From the NCBI GenBank assembly GCA_020054355.1, contig JAGVLI010000420.1, forward strand, positions 1 to 5,533: DNA of 5,533 nt, read 5' to 3'. Made by a program: the position numbers and the translations under genes. Under the pieces are notes generated by a model. That model had not been told where the DNA came from. It saw only the letters and a program-made list of their open reading frames with translations, and did no database searches. Every line of letters begins with the position of its first letter. Position 1 is the stretch's first letter. The DNA comes from Planctomycetales bacterium. Lineage in GTDB: Bacteria; Planctomycetota; Planctomycetia; Gemmatales; Gemmataceae. Below, in pieces: positions 1 through 5,201 of this stretch.

Positions 1-43
1 GGGTCGGCGACAGCATGGCCAGCGCCAGGGTCTGCGCGAACAT
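1..43 (-). CDS. 5' end of an unidentified gene, cut by the left window edge
   Basis: Reading the minus strand, an ATG at 43-41 is preceded by GAGGAA with a 6-nt gap, a good Shine-Dalgarno spacing. The visible peptide is MFAQTLALAMLSPT, then the window ends. The run of hydrophobic and small residues would suit the start of a signal peptide or a membrane segment, but no positive charge is visible near the N terminus and 14 residues cannot identify a family. It lies 97 bp downstream of the kinase stop on the same strand and may have its own promoter in that gap. Start choice rests on the ribosome binding site only. Confidence 0.5.
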   Translation of the reverse strand, partial: MFAQTLALAMLSPT

Positions 44-62
44 GAAGCGTTCCTCGGTCCCG

Positions 63-110
63 CGTCGCGGGCGCGACGGCAATGCAGGTGCGTCTGCTTT
101 TATCGTAGCA
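63..110 (-). promoter_or_regulatory. Possible extended -10 and leader hairpin for the left-edge gene
   Basis: On the minus strand TGCTACGAT (110-102) matches an extended -10 (TGnTAnnAT), in an A/T-richer patch of the kinase/left-gene spacer. No convincing -35 lies 16-18 bp upstream. Downstream, at 63-78, CGTCGCG-GG-CGCGACG is a perfect 7-bp inverted repeat that would fold in the leader; no T-run follows it, so it is not a typical terminator for the kinase. The promoter reading is tentative. Confidence 0.25.
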
Positions 111-140
111 CGAATGGGAAGTGGGACGGAGAAATGGCTC

Positions 141-977
141 TCAGCCGACCACGACCTTGGACAGCCGGGCAATGAAGTCCTTGCAGGACGGCCAGCGGTC
201 CTGCGGCGTCGGGTTCAACGCCCGCAGCACGATCGGCCGCTCCGCTTCGGGCAGCATCGACAGATCGGGGGCCATGCGGACGAAGCCCTTGACGAACGTC
301 GCCGGGGTGTCGTTGAACGGCAGCCGGCCCGCCCGCAGCTCGCAGTAAGTGACCGCCAGGGAATACTGGTCGGTCCAGTCGCTGAGCCGGCCCTGGAAGA
401 CTTCCGGCGGGGTGTAATTGAGCGTGCCGGCCCGGCGATGGAACTTCAGCGCCGATGTGGTCGGCGACGCCAGCCCGAAGTCCGCGAGCTTGACCGTGTC
501 GCCGAAGAGCAGCAAGTTGCTCGCCTTGATGTCGCAGTGTTGAAACGAGACGCGCCGGCCGTCGAGGATATGCACTCGGCTGTTCATGAAGTCGATGCCG
601 GCTGCCGCCTGGCTCAGATAGAGGCAGACCTGCTCGCCGACGATGGGCGTGTGGAACTCGCTGATATAGGCTTCCAGCAGATCGAGCAGGCTGCCGTCGG
701 CCAGCTCCATGGCGATGACGATGTAGCCCAGGTGCGCCCAGACGCGCTCGATCCGGCAGAGGTTGGGGTGGTCGAGCTTGCGGACGGCCTCGATCGAGCG
801 GATTTCCTTGGCGGCGGCCAGGCCGTCGTTGCAGGGCATGAACTTGAGCGCCACCGTGCCGCCGGTGGGCGTTTCCGCTTCCCATACTTCCGCAAAGCCG
901 CCGCGTCCCAGCACCTGACGGAGGCGGTAGCCGGGATAGGGTTCCATTCCGGGATTTAACGGCACCGCGTTGCTCAC
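141..977 (-). CDS. Cytosolic serine/threonine protein kinase, kinase domain only
   Basis: A Hanks-type protein kinase that should transfer phosphate from ATP to Ser/Thr of unknown protein targets. Numbering from a GTG start at 977 (278 residues), the glycine loop LGRGGFAEV is at 23-31, the ATP-binding lysine of VALKF is Lys45, the helix-C glutamate is probably Glu58, the catalytic loop HCDIKASN is at 147-154 (Asp149, Lys151, Asn154), DFG is at 166-168, and PPE, the APE equivalent, is at 190-192. All catalytic residues are present, but the usual HRD arginine is Cys148, so this is a non-RD kinase and may not need activation-loop phosphorylation (inference from family knowledge). There is no transmembrane or sensor domain after the kinase fold, so it probably acts in the cytosol. 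The GTG is chosen because AAGGAA lies 9 nt upstream; an ATG at 947, just before the kinase fold, has a poorer site. The frame stays open to 1205, but that extension looks untranslated. Kinase identity is certain; the start is less so. Confidence 0.93.
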   Translation of the reverse strand: MSNAVPLNPGMEPYPGYRLRQVLGRGGFAEVWEAETPTGGTVALKFMPCNDGLAAAKEIRSIEAVRKLDHPNLCRIERVWAHLGYIVIAMELADGSLLDLLEAYISEFHTPIVGEQVCLYLSQAAAGIDFMNSRVHILDGRRVSFQHCDIKASNLLLFGDTVKLADFGLASPTTSALKFHRRAGTLNYTPPEVFQGRLSDWTDQYSLAVTYCELRAGRLPFNDTPATFVKGFVRMAPDLSMLPEAERPIVLRALNPTPQDRWPSCKDFIARLSKVVVG

Positions 978-1032
978 AACCCGCGGTTCCTTCTCGGCTG
1001 AGCGCCGGCGCGGAATTGGGGAACGAGCGCCA

Positions 1033-1054
1033 GTCCAGCGGGCCATCGCTGGAC
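1033..1054 (-). promoter_or_regulatory. Inverted repeat in the putative kinase leader
   Basis: GTCCAGCG and CGCTGGAC form a perfect 8-bp inverted repeat with a 6-nt centre, 56 bp upstream of the chosen GTG of the kinase gene. It could be a leader hairpin or a binding site for a dimeric regulator. If translation instead began at the upstream end of the open frame (1205), this would be coding sequence and the symmetry accidental. Only the symmetry is observed. Confidence 0.25.
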
Positions 1055-1175
1055 GGATGCAGGGGATTCGGTCCCGATTCTCGCCCGGCAGCAAGATTGA
1101 GGCGCAATCAGCACGGTTCGGATTCAACCCAAGTGCAACTGCGTGGTTCGTGACGGCTGAGTGTAAACCGACCGT

Positions 1176-1205
1176 GAATATGATAATGGTATTATGTGAA
1201 ACCAC
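1176..1205 (-). promoter_or_regulatory. AT-rich island, possible kinase promoter or operator
   Basis: A short AT-rich stretch stands out in GC-rich surroundings within the 291-bp gap between DUF418 and the kinase. On the minus strand it contains CATAAT and TATCAT, both 4-5 of 6 matches to a sigma-70 -10 box, but no clear -35 at proper spacing. ATAAT-GGT-ATTAT at 1183-1195 is a 5-bp inverted repeat that could be an operator. A start of transcription here would give the kinase a leader of roughly 200 nt. The rest of the gap, apart from the two inverted repeats listed separately, shows nothing I recognise. Confidence 0.25.
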
Positions 1206-1233
1206 TTCTGGCCAGCGGAAATTGCATGCCCGG

Positions 1234-1247
1234 CCGCCGCGCGGCGG
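1234..1247 (-). terminator. GC palindrome after DUF418, weak terminator candidate
   Basis: CCGCCGCGCGGCGG is a perfect 14-bp palindrome beginning 21 bp after the DUF418 stop codon. Flanking GCCCG and CGGGC could strengthen a fold. No T-run follows directly on the minus strand; the first run of three T is about 15 nt further on. It may help end the DUF418 transcript, but such GC palindromes can also arise by chance in this composition. Confidence 0.25.
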
Positions 1248-1268
1248 GCTTGGGGGATTCGGCGTTTG

Positions 1269-2567
1269 CTAACCGGCCTTCTGGATCAACAGCGGCCTCA
1301 GCCGGAAATCCGCCAGGCTGCGCCACAGCCATTCCACCGGCCCCATCTGGAAGTACCGCATCCAAGCCACGCTGAAGCCGATCTGGATGATGGTCAACGC
1401 CAGCACCAGCAGCAGGCTGACCGCGTGGCCGACCTGGCCGTATAACCGCAGGCCATAGCTATAGAACAGCAGATTGCACAGGACCGATTGCAGCAGATAG
1501 TTGCTCAGCGCCATTCTGCCCACGTCCTGGAGAACCTTCCGCAACCACGGCAGCCGGCCGCTGTGCGACCAATACAAGCCCATGCCCAAATAGGCCAGCG
1601 ACAACGGCAGCGCCCCGATGGAGTAGAGCATCAGGAGATGCAGGCTGCCGTTGGGCTGGATGACGTAGCAAAGGACCGCTCCCAGCTGGAGTGGGATCCC
1701 CACCGCCAGCCCGATCAGGATCAGGTTGCGAACGAACGTCCGATGGCCCTCGAAATCGTGAAAGACGCCGTGCCGCAGCAGCCAGACGCCGATCAGGAAG
1801 CAAGGCAGCACGTACCAGACCAGCATCATCCAGAACTGAAAGGCGTAGATCAGCAGGTAGCCAGCCCGAAACAGCACCATTTGCCCGAGATGTCCGTCGC
1901 GAAAGATGGCGGTCTGGCCTTCGGTGCCGGCGTAGTACATCAGCGAGCGAATGAACTGCTGGGCTTGGTTCTCCGGCCGAGTCGGCGACGGCGGCGGCAT
2001 CGTCAGGCCGCTGCCTCCTCCCCCAAGGGCAGTGGCCGCCGTGCTCAGCATCAGCCAGCCGACCACGATCAGCAGGCAGGCGCCGATCCACCACCAGAGG
2101 TTCCGCTGCGAAACCCACGACACGCAGTACGCCAGCACGGCGACGATGGCGTAGGAAGTCAGGATGTCCCCGAACCAGAGAAAGAGGAAATGAAACAGGC
2201 CGATGGCGAAGAGCCACGCCTGCCGGCGCAGATAGTAGCCCGTGAACGGCCGTTTGAAGTAAGCGTCGCCTTCCGTCAGGCCCCGATCCGCCTGGATGGC
2301 CAGCCCCGCCCCGAACAGGATCGACAGCAGCGTGATGAACTTGCCGAAGACGAAGAACAGCGACCCCGCCATGACCGTGTGATCGAGCAAGGAAGCCGGC
2401 CGCGGCTCCCCGCCCAGCATGTTGAGGTTGCCGTTCCAGATCGGCATGTTGGCGAACAGGATCGCCAGGATGGCAATCCCGCGCAGCAGGTCCAGCGAGG
2501 GTAAGCGCTCGGTACGCACTGCTGGCGGTGGGGCCTGTTCGAGTGCGATGATGCCGATGAAGGCCAT
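1269..2567 (-). CDS. DUF418 (YeiB-like) multi-pass membrane protein
   Basis: A 432-residue inner-membrane protein of the DUF418 family (E. coli YeiB and relatives), whose biochemical role is unsettled. The N-terminal signature LDLLRGIAIL is at 25-34, GDILTSYAIVA at 133-143 matches the family's GDIL-type motif, and the C-terminal hallmark GPVEWLWRSLADF is at 409-421. About ten hydrophobic segments can be picked out, near 26-43, 66-91, 115-132, 135-152, 158-178, 236-265, 281-302, 310-332, 353-371 and 383-403. A long loop at 179-235 has a Gly run followed by Pro/Ser-rich sequence. Length is slightly above the usual 380-400 residues because of that loop. The family resembles acyltransferase-type membrane proteins at its N terminus, so group transfer across the membrane is possible, but that is inference. 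The ATG at 2567 has only a weak ribosome binding site (GAGAA), with no better start before the first helix. It is divergent from the coiled-coil gene and may be transcribed alone. Confidence 0.93.
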   Translation of the reverse strand: MAFIGIIALEQAPPPAVRTERLPSLDLLRGIAILAILFANMPIWNGNLNMLGGEPRPASLLDHTVMAGSLFFVFGKFITLLSILFGAGLAIQADRGLTEGDAYFKRPFTGYYLRRQAWLFAIGLFHFLFLWFGDILTSYAIVAVLAYCVSWVSQRNLWWWIGACLLIVVGWLMLSTAATALGGGGSGLTMPPPSPTRPENQAQQFIRSLMYYAGTEGQTAIFRDGHLGQMVLFRAGYLLIYAFQFWMMLVWYVLPCFLIGVWLLRHGVFHDFEGHRTFVRNLILIGLAVGIPLQLGAVLCYVIQPNGSLHLLMLYSIGALPLSLAYLGMGLYWSHSGRLPWLRKVLQDVGRMALSNYLLQSVLCNLLFYSYGLRLYGQVGHAVSLLLVLALTIIQIGFSVAWMRYFQMGPVEWLWRSLADFRLRPLLIQKAG

Positions 2568-2623
2568 GAGGGCGTTCTCGGTGGAGATAGTCTTGCTCGC
2601 TTGTTCGTTCGTCGGCCTTGAAG

Positions 2624-2632
2624 ATTATATCA
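2624..2632 (-). promoter_or_regulatory. -10 promoter element for the DUF418 gene
   Basis: The minus strand reads TGATATAATC here: a perfect TATAAT preceded by TGn, the extended -10 form that can work with a poor -35. The best -35 match at 17 bp spacing (GAAACG) is weak. Transcription would start near 2617, giving a leader of about 50 nt before the ATG at 2567. Confidence 0.5.
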
Positions 2633-2736
2633 GCAGCCCGATTTATCGTTTCGCGTGGGTGCAATCCCTGGCTTGGGCACGCCAGGCAACTTCGTTATCC
2701 CGCACGTCTTTCGCCTACCTTGCCTGCCTAATTTCA

Positions 2737-2764
2737 TTGACAGCGCCAACGTATACTTTAGACT
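2737..2764 (+). promoter_or_regulatory. Sigma-70-type promoter for the coiled-coil protein gene
   Basis: A consensus -35 TTGACA at 2737-2742 is followed after 16 bp by TAGACT at 2759-2764, 4 of 6 matches to TATAAT. The segment is A/T-richer than its surroundings. Transcription would begin near 2771, giving a leader of about 113 nt. TATACT at 2752-2757 is a better -10 by sequence but lies only 9 bp from TTGACA and would need another -35. Confidence 0.5.
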
Positions 2765-2775
2765 TGTGTTGAATT

Positions 2776-2826
2776 CCCCGGTGGTCAAGATTCGCACGGG
2801 GCCGCACATTCGTTGCTTCCGGCCCC
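2776..2826 (+). promoter_or_regulatory. Leader with two mutually exclusive hairpins
   Basis: Hairpin A pairs CCCCGGTG (2776-2783) with CACGGGG (2795-2801), 7 bp with one bulged G. Hairpin B pairs GGGGCCG (2798-2804) with CGGCCCC (2820-2826), a perfect 7-bp stem with a 15-nt loop. Both use the GGGG at 2798-2801, so they cannot form together. This is the geometry of an RNA switch or attenuator, but neither stem has a T-run after it and the ribosome binding site at 2868-2877 is not in either. No known riboswitch class is recognised. Confidence 0.3.
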
Positions 2827-2883
2827 ATCGACTCGGGCAGTTCAACCTGTCACAAGCGCAATTCCTCAAGGGGAGGGTTTTTC

Positions 2884-4434
2884 ATGGCTCGCCGCAACGA
2901 TGCCGAATCCAAACAAGGGCTGACCGTCGCCCTCGTTCTCTTCGTCCTGCTGAGCGTGGTGCTGGGCCTGATGGCGTACTTCGGCTATGCCGAGCAAAAG
3001 ACGCTGGAGGCGAAAGCCAGGAACGAAGCCGAACGTGCCAAGTCGCTGCTGATCGAGCGCGACCGGGCACGGCTGCTGCTGGCCGTCAACCAATCGTTCA
3101 TCGGCTCGGCCGCCAACAAGCGGGAAGAAAAGCAAGTCACCGAAATCATCATCGGCCTGCGCAAGGGCAAGGACAAGGTGGACGACGTGAGCCACCAACA
3201 GGCTTACGAAGCCGAGCTGAAGAAGCTGACCGACAAGAAGGCCGCCAAGTGGGATGACCTCTCCGAGCGTCCCGACCAGACCGTGCTCGAACGCATCGCC
3301 GAGCTGGAAAAGAGCGCCAAGAACGAAAACATGCTGGCCAAGCAGCAGCAGGACCAGCTGCGCAAGGCCGAGCAGGACTTCCAGAACCAGATCGCCGCCG
3401 CCATCAAGGCCAAGGAAGCGGCCGAGGACGGGCAGAAAAGAACCAAGGCCGACGTCGAGAACCGCATCAAGGGCATCGACGATAACTACAAGAAGACCGT
3501 CGAGGAGTTCCAGAAGAACATCATCGAGGCCGAGGAGTTCAACAAGACGCTCAACAAGCTGCGCAAGGAAAAGGAAGACGCCGACGCCAAGTACCAGGCG
3601 GCGCTGAAGGACGCCGAGACCAAGATCAAGAAGATCGAGGACAAGATTCCGCAGATCGACCTGCTGGCCTACGACCAGCCCAAGGGCAAGGTCACCCGGC
3701 TGGAAGGCACCACCACGGCGTACATCAACCTGGGCCGGCTCGACCTGGTGCGCACCGGCCTGAGCTTCAGCGTCTTCTCGGTGGGCGCTTACAAGGCCAA
3801 CGCCGAACGCAAGGCGAGCGTCGAAGTCATCGACGTGATCGCCGATCATCTCAGCAAGGTCCGCATCACCGACATCCGCAGCGCCGCCCGCGACCCGATC
3901 ATCACCGGCGACCTGCTCTACAATCCGGCCTGGAGCCCCGGCATGCGCGAGCACGTCGCGGTAGCAGGCCTGATCGACCTGACCGGCGACGGCCGCGACG
4001 GCACCCAGGAATTCATCCGCACGCTCGAAAAGCAGGGCGTGTCCGTGGATGCCTATCTCGACACCAAGACCGTCGAGGTCAAGGGCCGGGGCATGAGCCG
4101 CCAGACCGGCTACCTGATCGTCGGCGAAGTCCCGGAGTTCACCAAGCAGGAGCGGCTCAAGGAAGGCGACGTCCGCCAGGAGCGCAAGATCAGCATCAAC
4201 ACCGAGATCGGCAAGATGCAGGACCAGGCCCGTTCGATGGGCGTGACCGTCATCCCCGCCCGCCGCTTCATGGCGATGATGGGCTTCAAGCTGCCGCGCG
4301 TCCCGGCCTCCATCGACGACTGGAACGCCTACACCTTCCGCCCGCAGGCCGCCGGCGCGGCCCCGGCGAACGGCAAGGAAATGATGAAGAAGGAAGAGAT
4401 GAAGAAAGACGAGGCGAAGAAGGACGAAAAGTAA
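2884..4434 (+). CDS. Membrane-anchored coiled-coil protein, planctomycete type, function unknown
   Basis: The 516-residue product has a short positive N terminus (MARRN), one transmembrane helix at 13-34, then a long charged helical region rich in Lys, Glu, Ala and Gln, with coiled coil likely at about 37-66 and 132-256. A globular part follows: 265-345 contains GKVTRLEG, YINLGRLDLVRTG and SFSVFSVG, a beta pattern like the small barrel domains that recognise an 'INLG...G' turn; 356-416 (VAGLIDLTGDG, FIRTLEKQGVSVDAYLD, GYLIVGEVP) resembles a BRCT-like alpha/beta fold. The tail from about 488 is Ala/Pro- then Lys/Glu-rich and probably disordered. I recognise this layout from planctomycete hypothetical proteins, but not a function; an envelope scaffold or spacer role is inference. 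With few charges before the helix and the bulk after it, the main part should lie outside the cytoplasm. AAGGGGAGGG at 2868-2877, 6 nt from the ATG, makes this start secure. A terminator follows the stop, so it is likely monocistronic. Confidence 0.9.
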   Translation: MARRNDAESKQGLTVALVLFVLLSVVLGLMAYFGYAEQKTLEAKARNEAERAKSLLIERDRARLLLAVNQSFIGSAANKREEKQVTEIIIGLRKGKDKVDDVSHQQAYEAELKKLTDKKAAKWDDLSERPDQTVLERIAELEKSAKNENMLAKQQQDQLRKAEQDFQNQIAAAIKAKEAAEDGQKRTKADVENRIKGIDDNYKKTVEEFQKNIIEAEEFNKTLNKLRKEKEDADAKYQAALKDAETKIKKIEDKIPQIDLLAYDQPKGKVTRLEGTTTAYINLGRLDLVRTGLSFSVFSVGAYKANAERKASVEVIDVIADHLSKVRITDIRSAARDPIITGDLLYNPAWSPGMREHVAVAGLIDLTGDGRDGTQEFIRTLEKQGVSVDAYLDTKTVEVKGRGMSRQTGYLIVGEVPEFTKQERLKEGDVRQERKISINTEIGKMQDQARSMGVTVIPARRFMAMMGFKLPRVPASIDDWNAYTFRPQAAGAAPANGKEMMKKEEMKKDEAKKDEK

Positions 4435-4467
4435 GCGCTGCGCCGTTTGCGGCTTCGCACAATCCGG

Positions 4468-4502
4468 ACCCACGGGATCGAGCATTGATCCCGTGGGTTT
4501 TT
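4468..4502 (+). terminator. Strong intrinsic (Rho-independent) terminator
   Basis: ACCCACGGGATC (4468-4479) and GATCCCGTGGGT (4487-4498) pair perfectly over 12 bp around a 7-nt loop and run straight into TTTTT (4498-4502). It lies 33 bp after the stop of the coiled-coil gene and should end that transcript. It also lies within 30 bp of the next start codon on the same strand. Confidence 0.93.
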
Positions 4503-4514
4503 CTCCATTGCCGG

Positions 4515-4523
4515 TAAAGGAGG
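4515..4523 (+). promoter_or_regulatory. Near-perfect ribosome binding site for the pilus-domain gene
   Basis: TAAAGGAGG is close to a full complement of the 16S rRNA 3' end and fixes the start at the ATG at 4530 rather than the GTG at 4527. It begins only 12 nt after the T-run of the upstream terminator. Confidence 0.75.
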
Positions 4524-4529
4524 CTCGTG

Positions 4530-4931
4530 ATGCTCGGCTCGACTCTGACGGCAACCATCGGTTTGGTGCTGGCCCTGCAACCGGGGCAAGGGCGAGGCAT
4601 CCAGGACAAGCTGCTCTGCCCTGCGGATGGCGAGCCGCGCCGCGCGGCACCAGCCGAACCAGCCGTTCCTGAAAGCGACAAGACACCCGCCGCCAAGGCC
4701 GCTCCCGCGCCCGTGGTAATCTCCATCGGCCAGACCGTCAGGCTCCAGATGCGGAGCAAACGGCCGATCACCAGCGTGTTTGTGGATCGCGAAGGCATCG
4801 TCCAGGTGCAGCCGGACCCGGCCGATCAAACGACGATTCGCGTTACCGGACTGGCGGCTGGCGTGGCGCGCATCCACCTCACCGACGCTGGCGGCAAGAC
4901 GGAAATCCATCAATGGGGGCGGAGCCGCTAA
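4530..4931 (+). CDS. Small exported protein with a pilus/secretin N-terminal domain
   Basis: A 133-residue protein. Residues 1-20 are hydrophobic (LTATIGLVLALQPGQ) and look like a signal peptide, though without the usual N-terminal Lys/Arg. A Pro/Ala-rich linker spans 31-61. From 62 to about 124, VVISIGQTVRLQM, ITSVFVDREGIVQVQP, TIRVTGLAAGVARIHLTDAGG follow the pattern of the 'pilus formation protein N-terminal' domain (T2SS-T3SS_pil_N, as at the front of CpaC/RcpA secretins). In those proteins the domain precedes a secretin channel of several hundred residues; here the protein stops right after the domain, so it is a free-standing copy, perhaps a periplasmic binding module. Its partner is not in the window. 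The ATG at 4530 is chosen because TAAAGGAGG ends 6 nt before it; a GTG at 4527 is too close. No promoter is apparent between the preceding terminator and this start. Domain assignment is by pattern and fairly confident. Confidence 0.8.
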   Translation: MLGSTLTATIGLVLALQPGQGRGIQDKLLCPADGEPRRAAPAEPAVPESDKTPAAKAAPAPVVISIGQTVRLQMRSKRPITSVFVDREGIVQVQPDPADQTTIRVTGLAAGVARIHLTDAGGKTEIHQWGRSR

Positions 4932-4943
4932 TAGTGCTGCTTC

Positions 4944-4960
4944 CAGGCACTGTTTGCCTG
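4944..4960 (+). repeat. Small hairpin next to the large palindrome
   Basis: CAGGCA and TGCCTG form a 6-bp inverted repeat with a 5-nt loop, 12 bp after the stop of the pilus-domain gene and touching the outer edge of the large inverted repeat. No T-run follows. It may be the border of the palindromic element or a weak transcript-end structure. Confidence 0.35.
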
Positions 4961-5025
4961 TGGGTCACGATTCCAATCGTGACAGGCGGGGAAGCTTGTC
5001 ACGATTGGAATCGTGACCCACGGGC
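4956..5025. repeat. 70-nt nested palindrome: two inverted copies of a 20-nt palindrome
   Basis: The arms 4960-4984 and 4997-5021 are perfect reverse complements over 25 bp; allowing two G:T pairs, the stem runs over 32 bp (4956-4987 with 4994-5025) around a 6-nt loop GGGGAA. Each arm holds GTCACGATTCCAATCGTGAC or its complement, itself a 9-bp inverted repeat around CC (4964-4983) or GG (4998-5017). The 9-mer GTCACGATT or its complement therefore occurs four times. The element is in the spacer between the pilus-domain gene and the WD40 gene, and its sequence is A/T-richer than its surroundings. It could be a REP/BIME-like interspersed repeat or a small non-autonomous mobile element, could protect the 3' end of the upstream mRNA, or could bind a dimeric regulator. 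It has no T-run on either side and so is not a standard terminator. I see no target duplication. Confidence 0.9.
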
Positions 5026-5201
5026 CAGAGGTCGCTTGACTTGACACTACCCGCAAGAAAATCGCCCGCCGCCGCGAGACACAGTGGCAGCCGCCGGGCA
5101 CTTCGTATATCTTTCTCCTGAGCAGGCCGCCGCCGGCATACGCGCGGGCGGCGTCGCTCCTGCCCGTCGTCGAGGTGAACCACTCGGTCAAGGGAGTTGC
5201 C
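5026..5201. other. Spacer before the WD40 gene, no gene seen
   Basis: GC-rich sequence between the palindrome and the WD40 start. A tandem TTGACTTGACA at 5036-5046 contains a consensus -35, but nothing at 16-18 bp resembles a -10 box; TATATC at 5106-5111 resembles a -10 but has no partner -35. GCCGCC (5126-5131) and GGCGGC (5147-5152), flanked by GCAGG and CCTGC, could form a leader hairpin. The WD40 frame is open back to a TGA at 5037, but with no ATG and no domain-like sequence in that stretch. Confidence 0.4.

Noticed and set aside
15..959. A 314-codon open frame on the plus strand opposite the kinase
   Set aside because: The minus strand encodes every conserved kinase motif; the plus-strand translation is Arg/Ala/Gln-rich with no domain pattern.
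970..1272. A 100-codon plus-strand open frame in the kinase/DUF418 gap
   Set aside because: No good ribosome binding site, no recognisable pattern, and it overlaps the 3' end of DUF418; low-complexity Arg/Gly end.
1488..2504. A 338-codon open frame on the plus strand opposite DUF418
   Set aside because: Gln/Arg/Pro-rich antisense shadow of a well-matched membrane protein.
2866..4686. A 606-codon open frame on the minus strand opposite the coiled-coil gene
   Set aside because: Its Leu/Val/Asp-rich translation is the antisense image of the Lys/Glu-rich coding strand, it runs through the terminator and into the next gene, and the plus-strand gene has a clear ribosome binding site and domain pattern.
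4956..5025. Nested palindrome as a CRISPR repeat pair or an intrinsic terminator
   Set aside because: There are only two copies in inverted orientation with a 12-bp gap between the 25-bp arms, unlike direct CRISPR repeats with uniform spacers, and no T-run follows on either strand.
5036..5046. Tandem TTGACTTGACA as a WD40 promoter
   Set aside because: The -35 is good, but no sequence resembling a -10 box lies 15-19 bp downstream of either copy.
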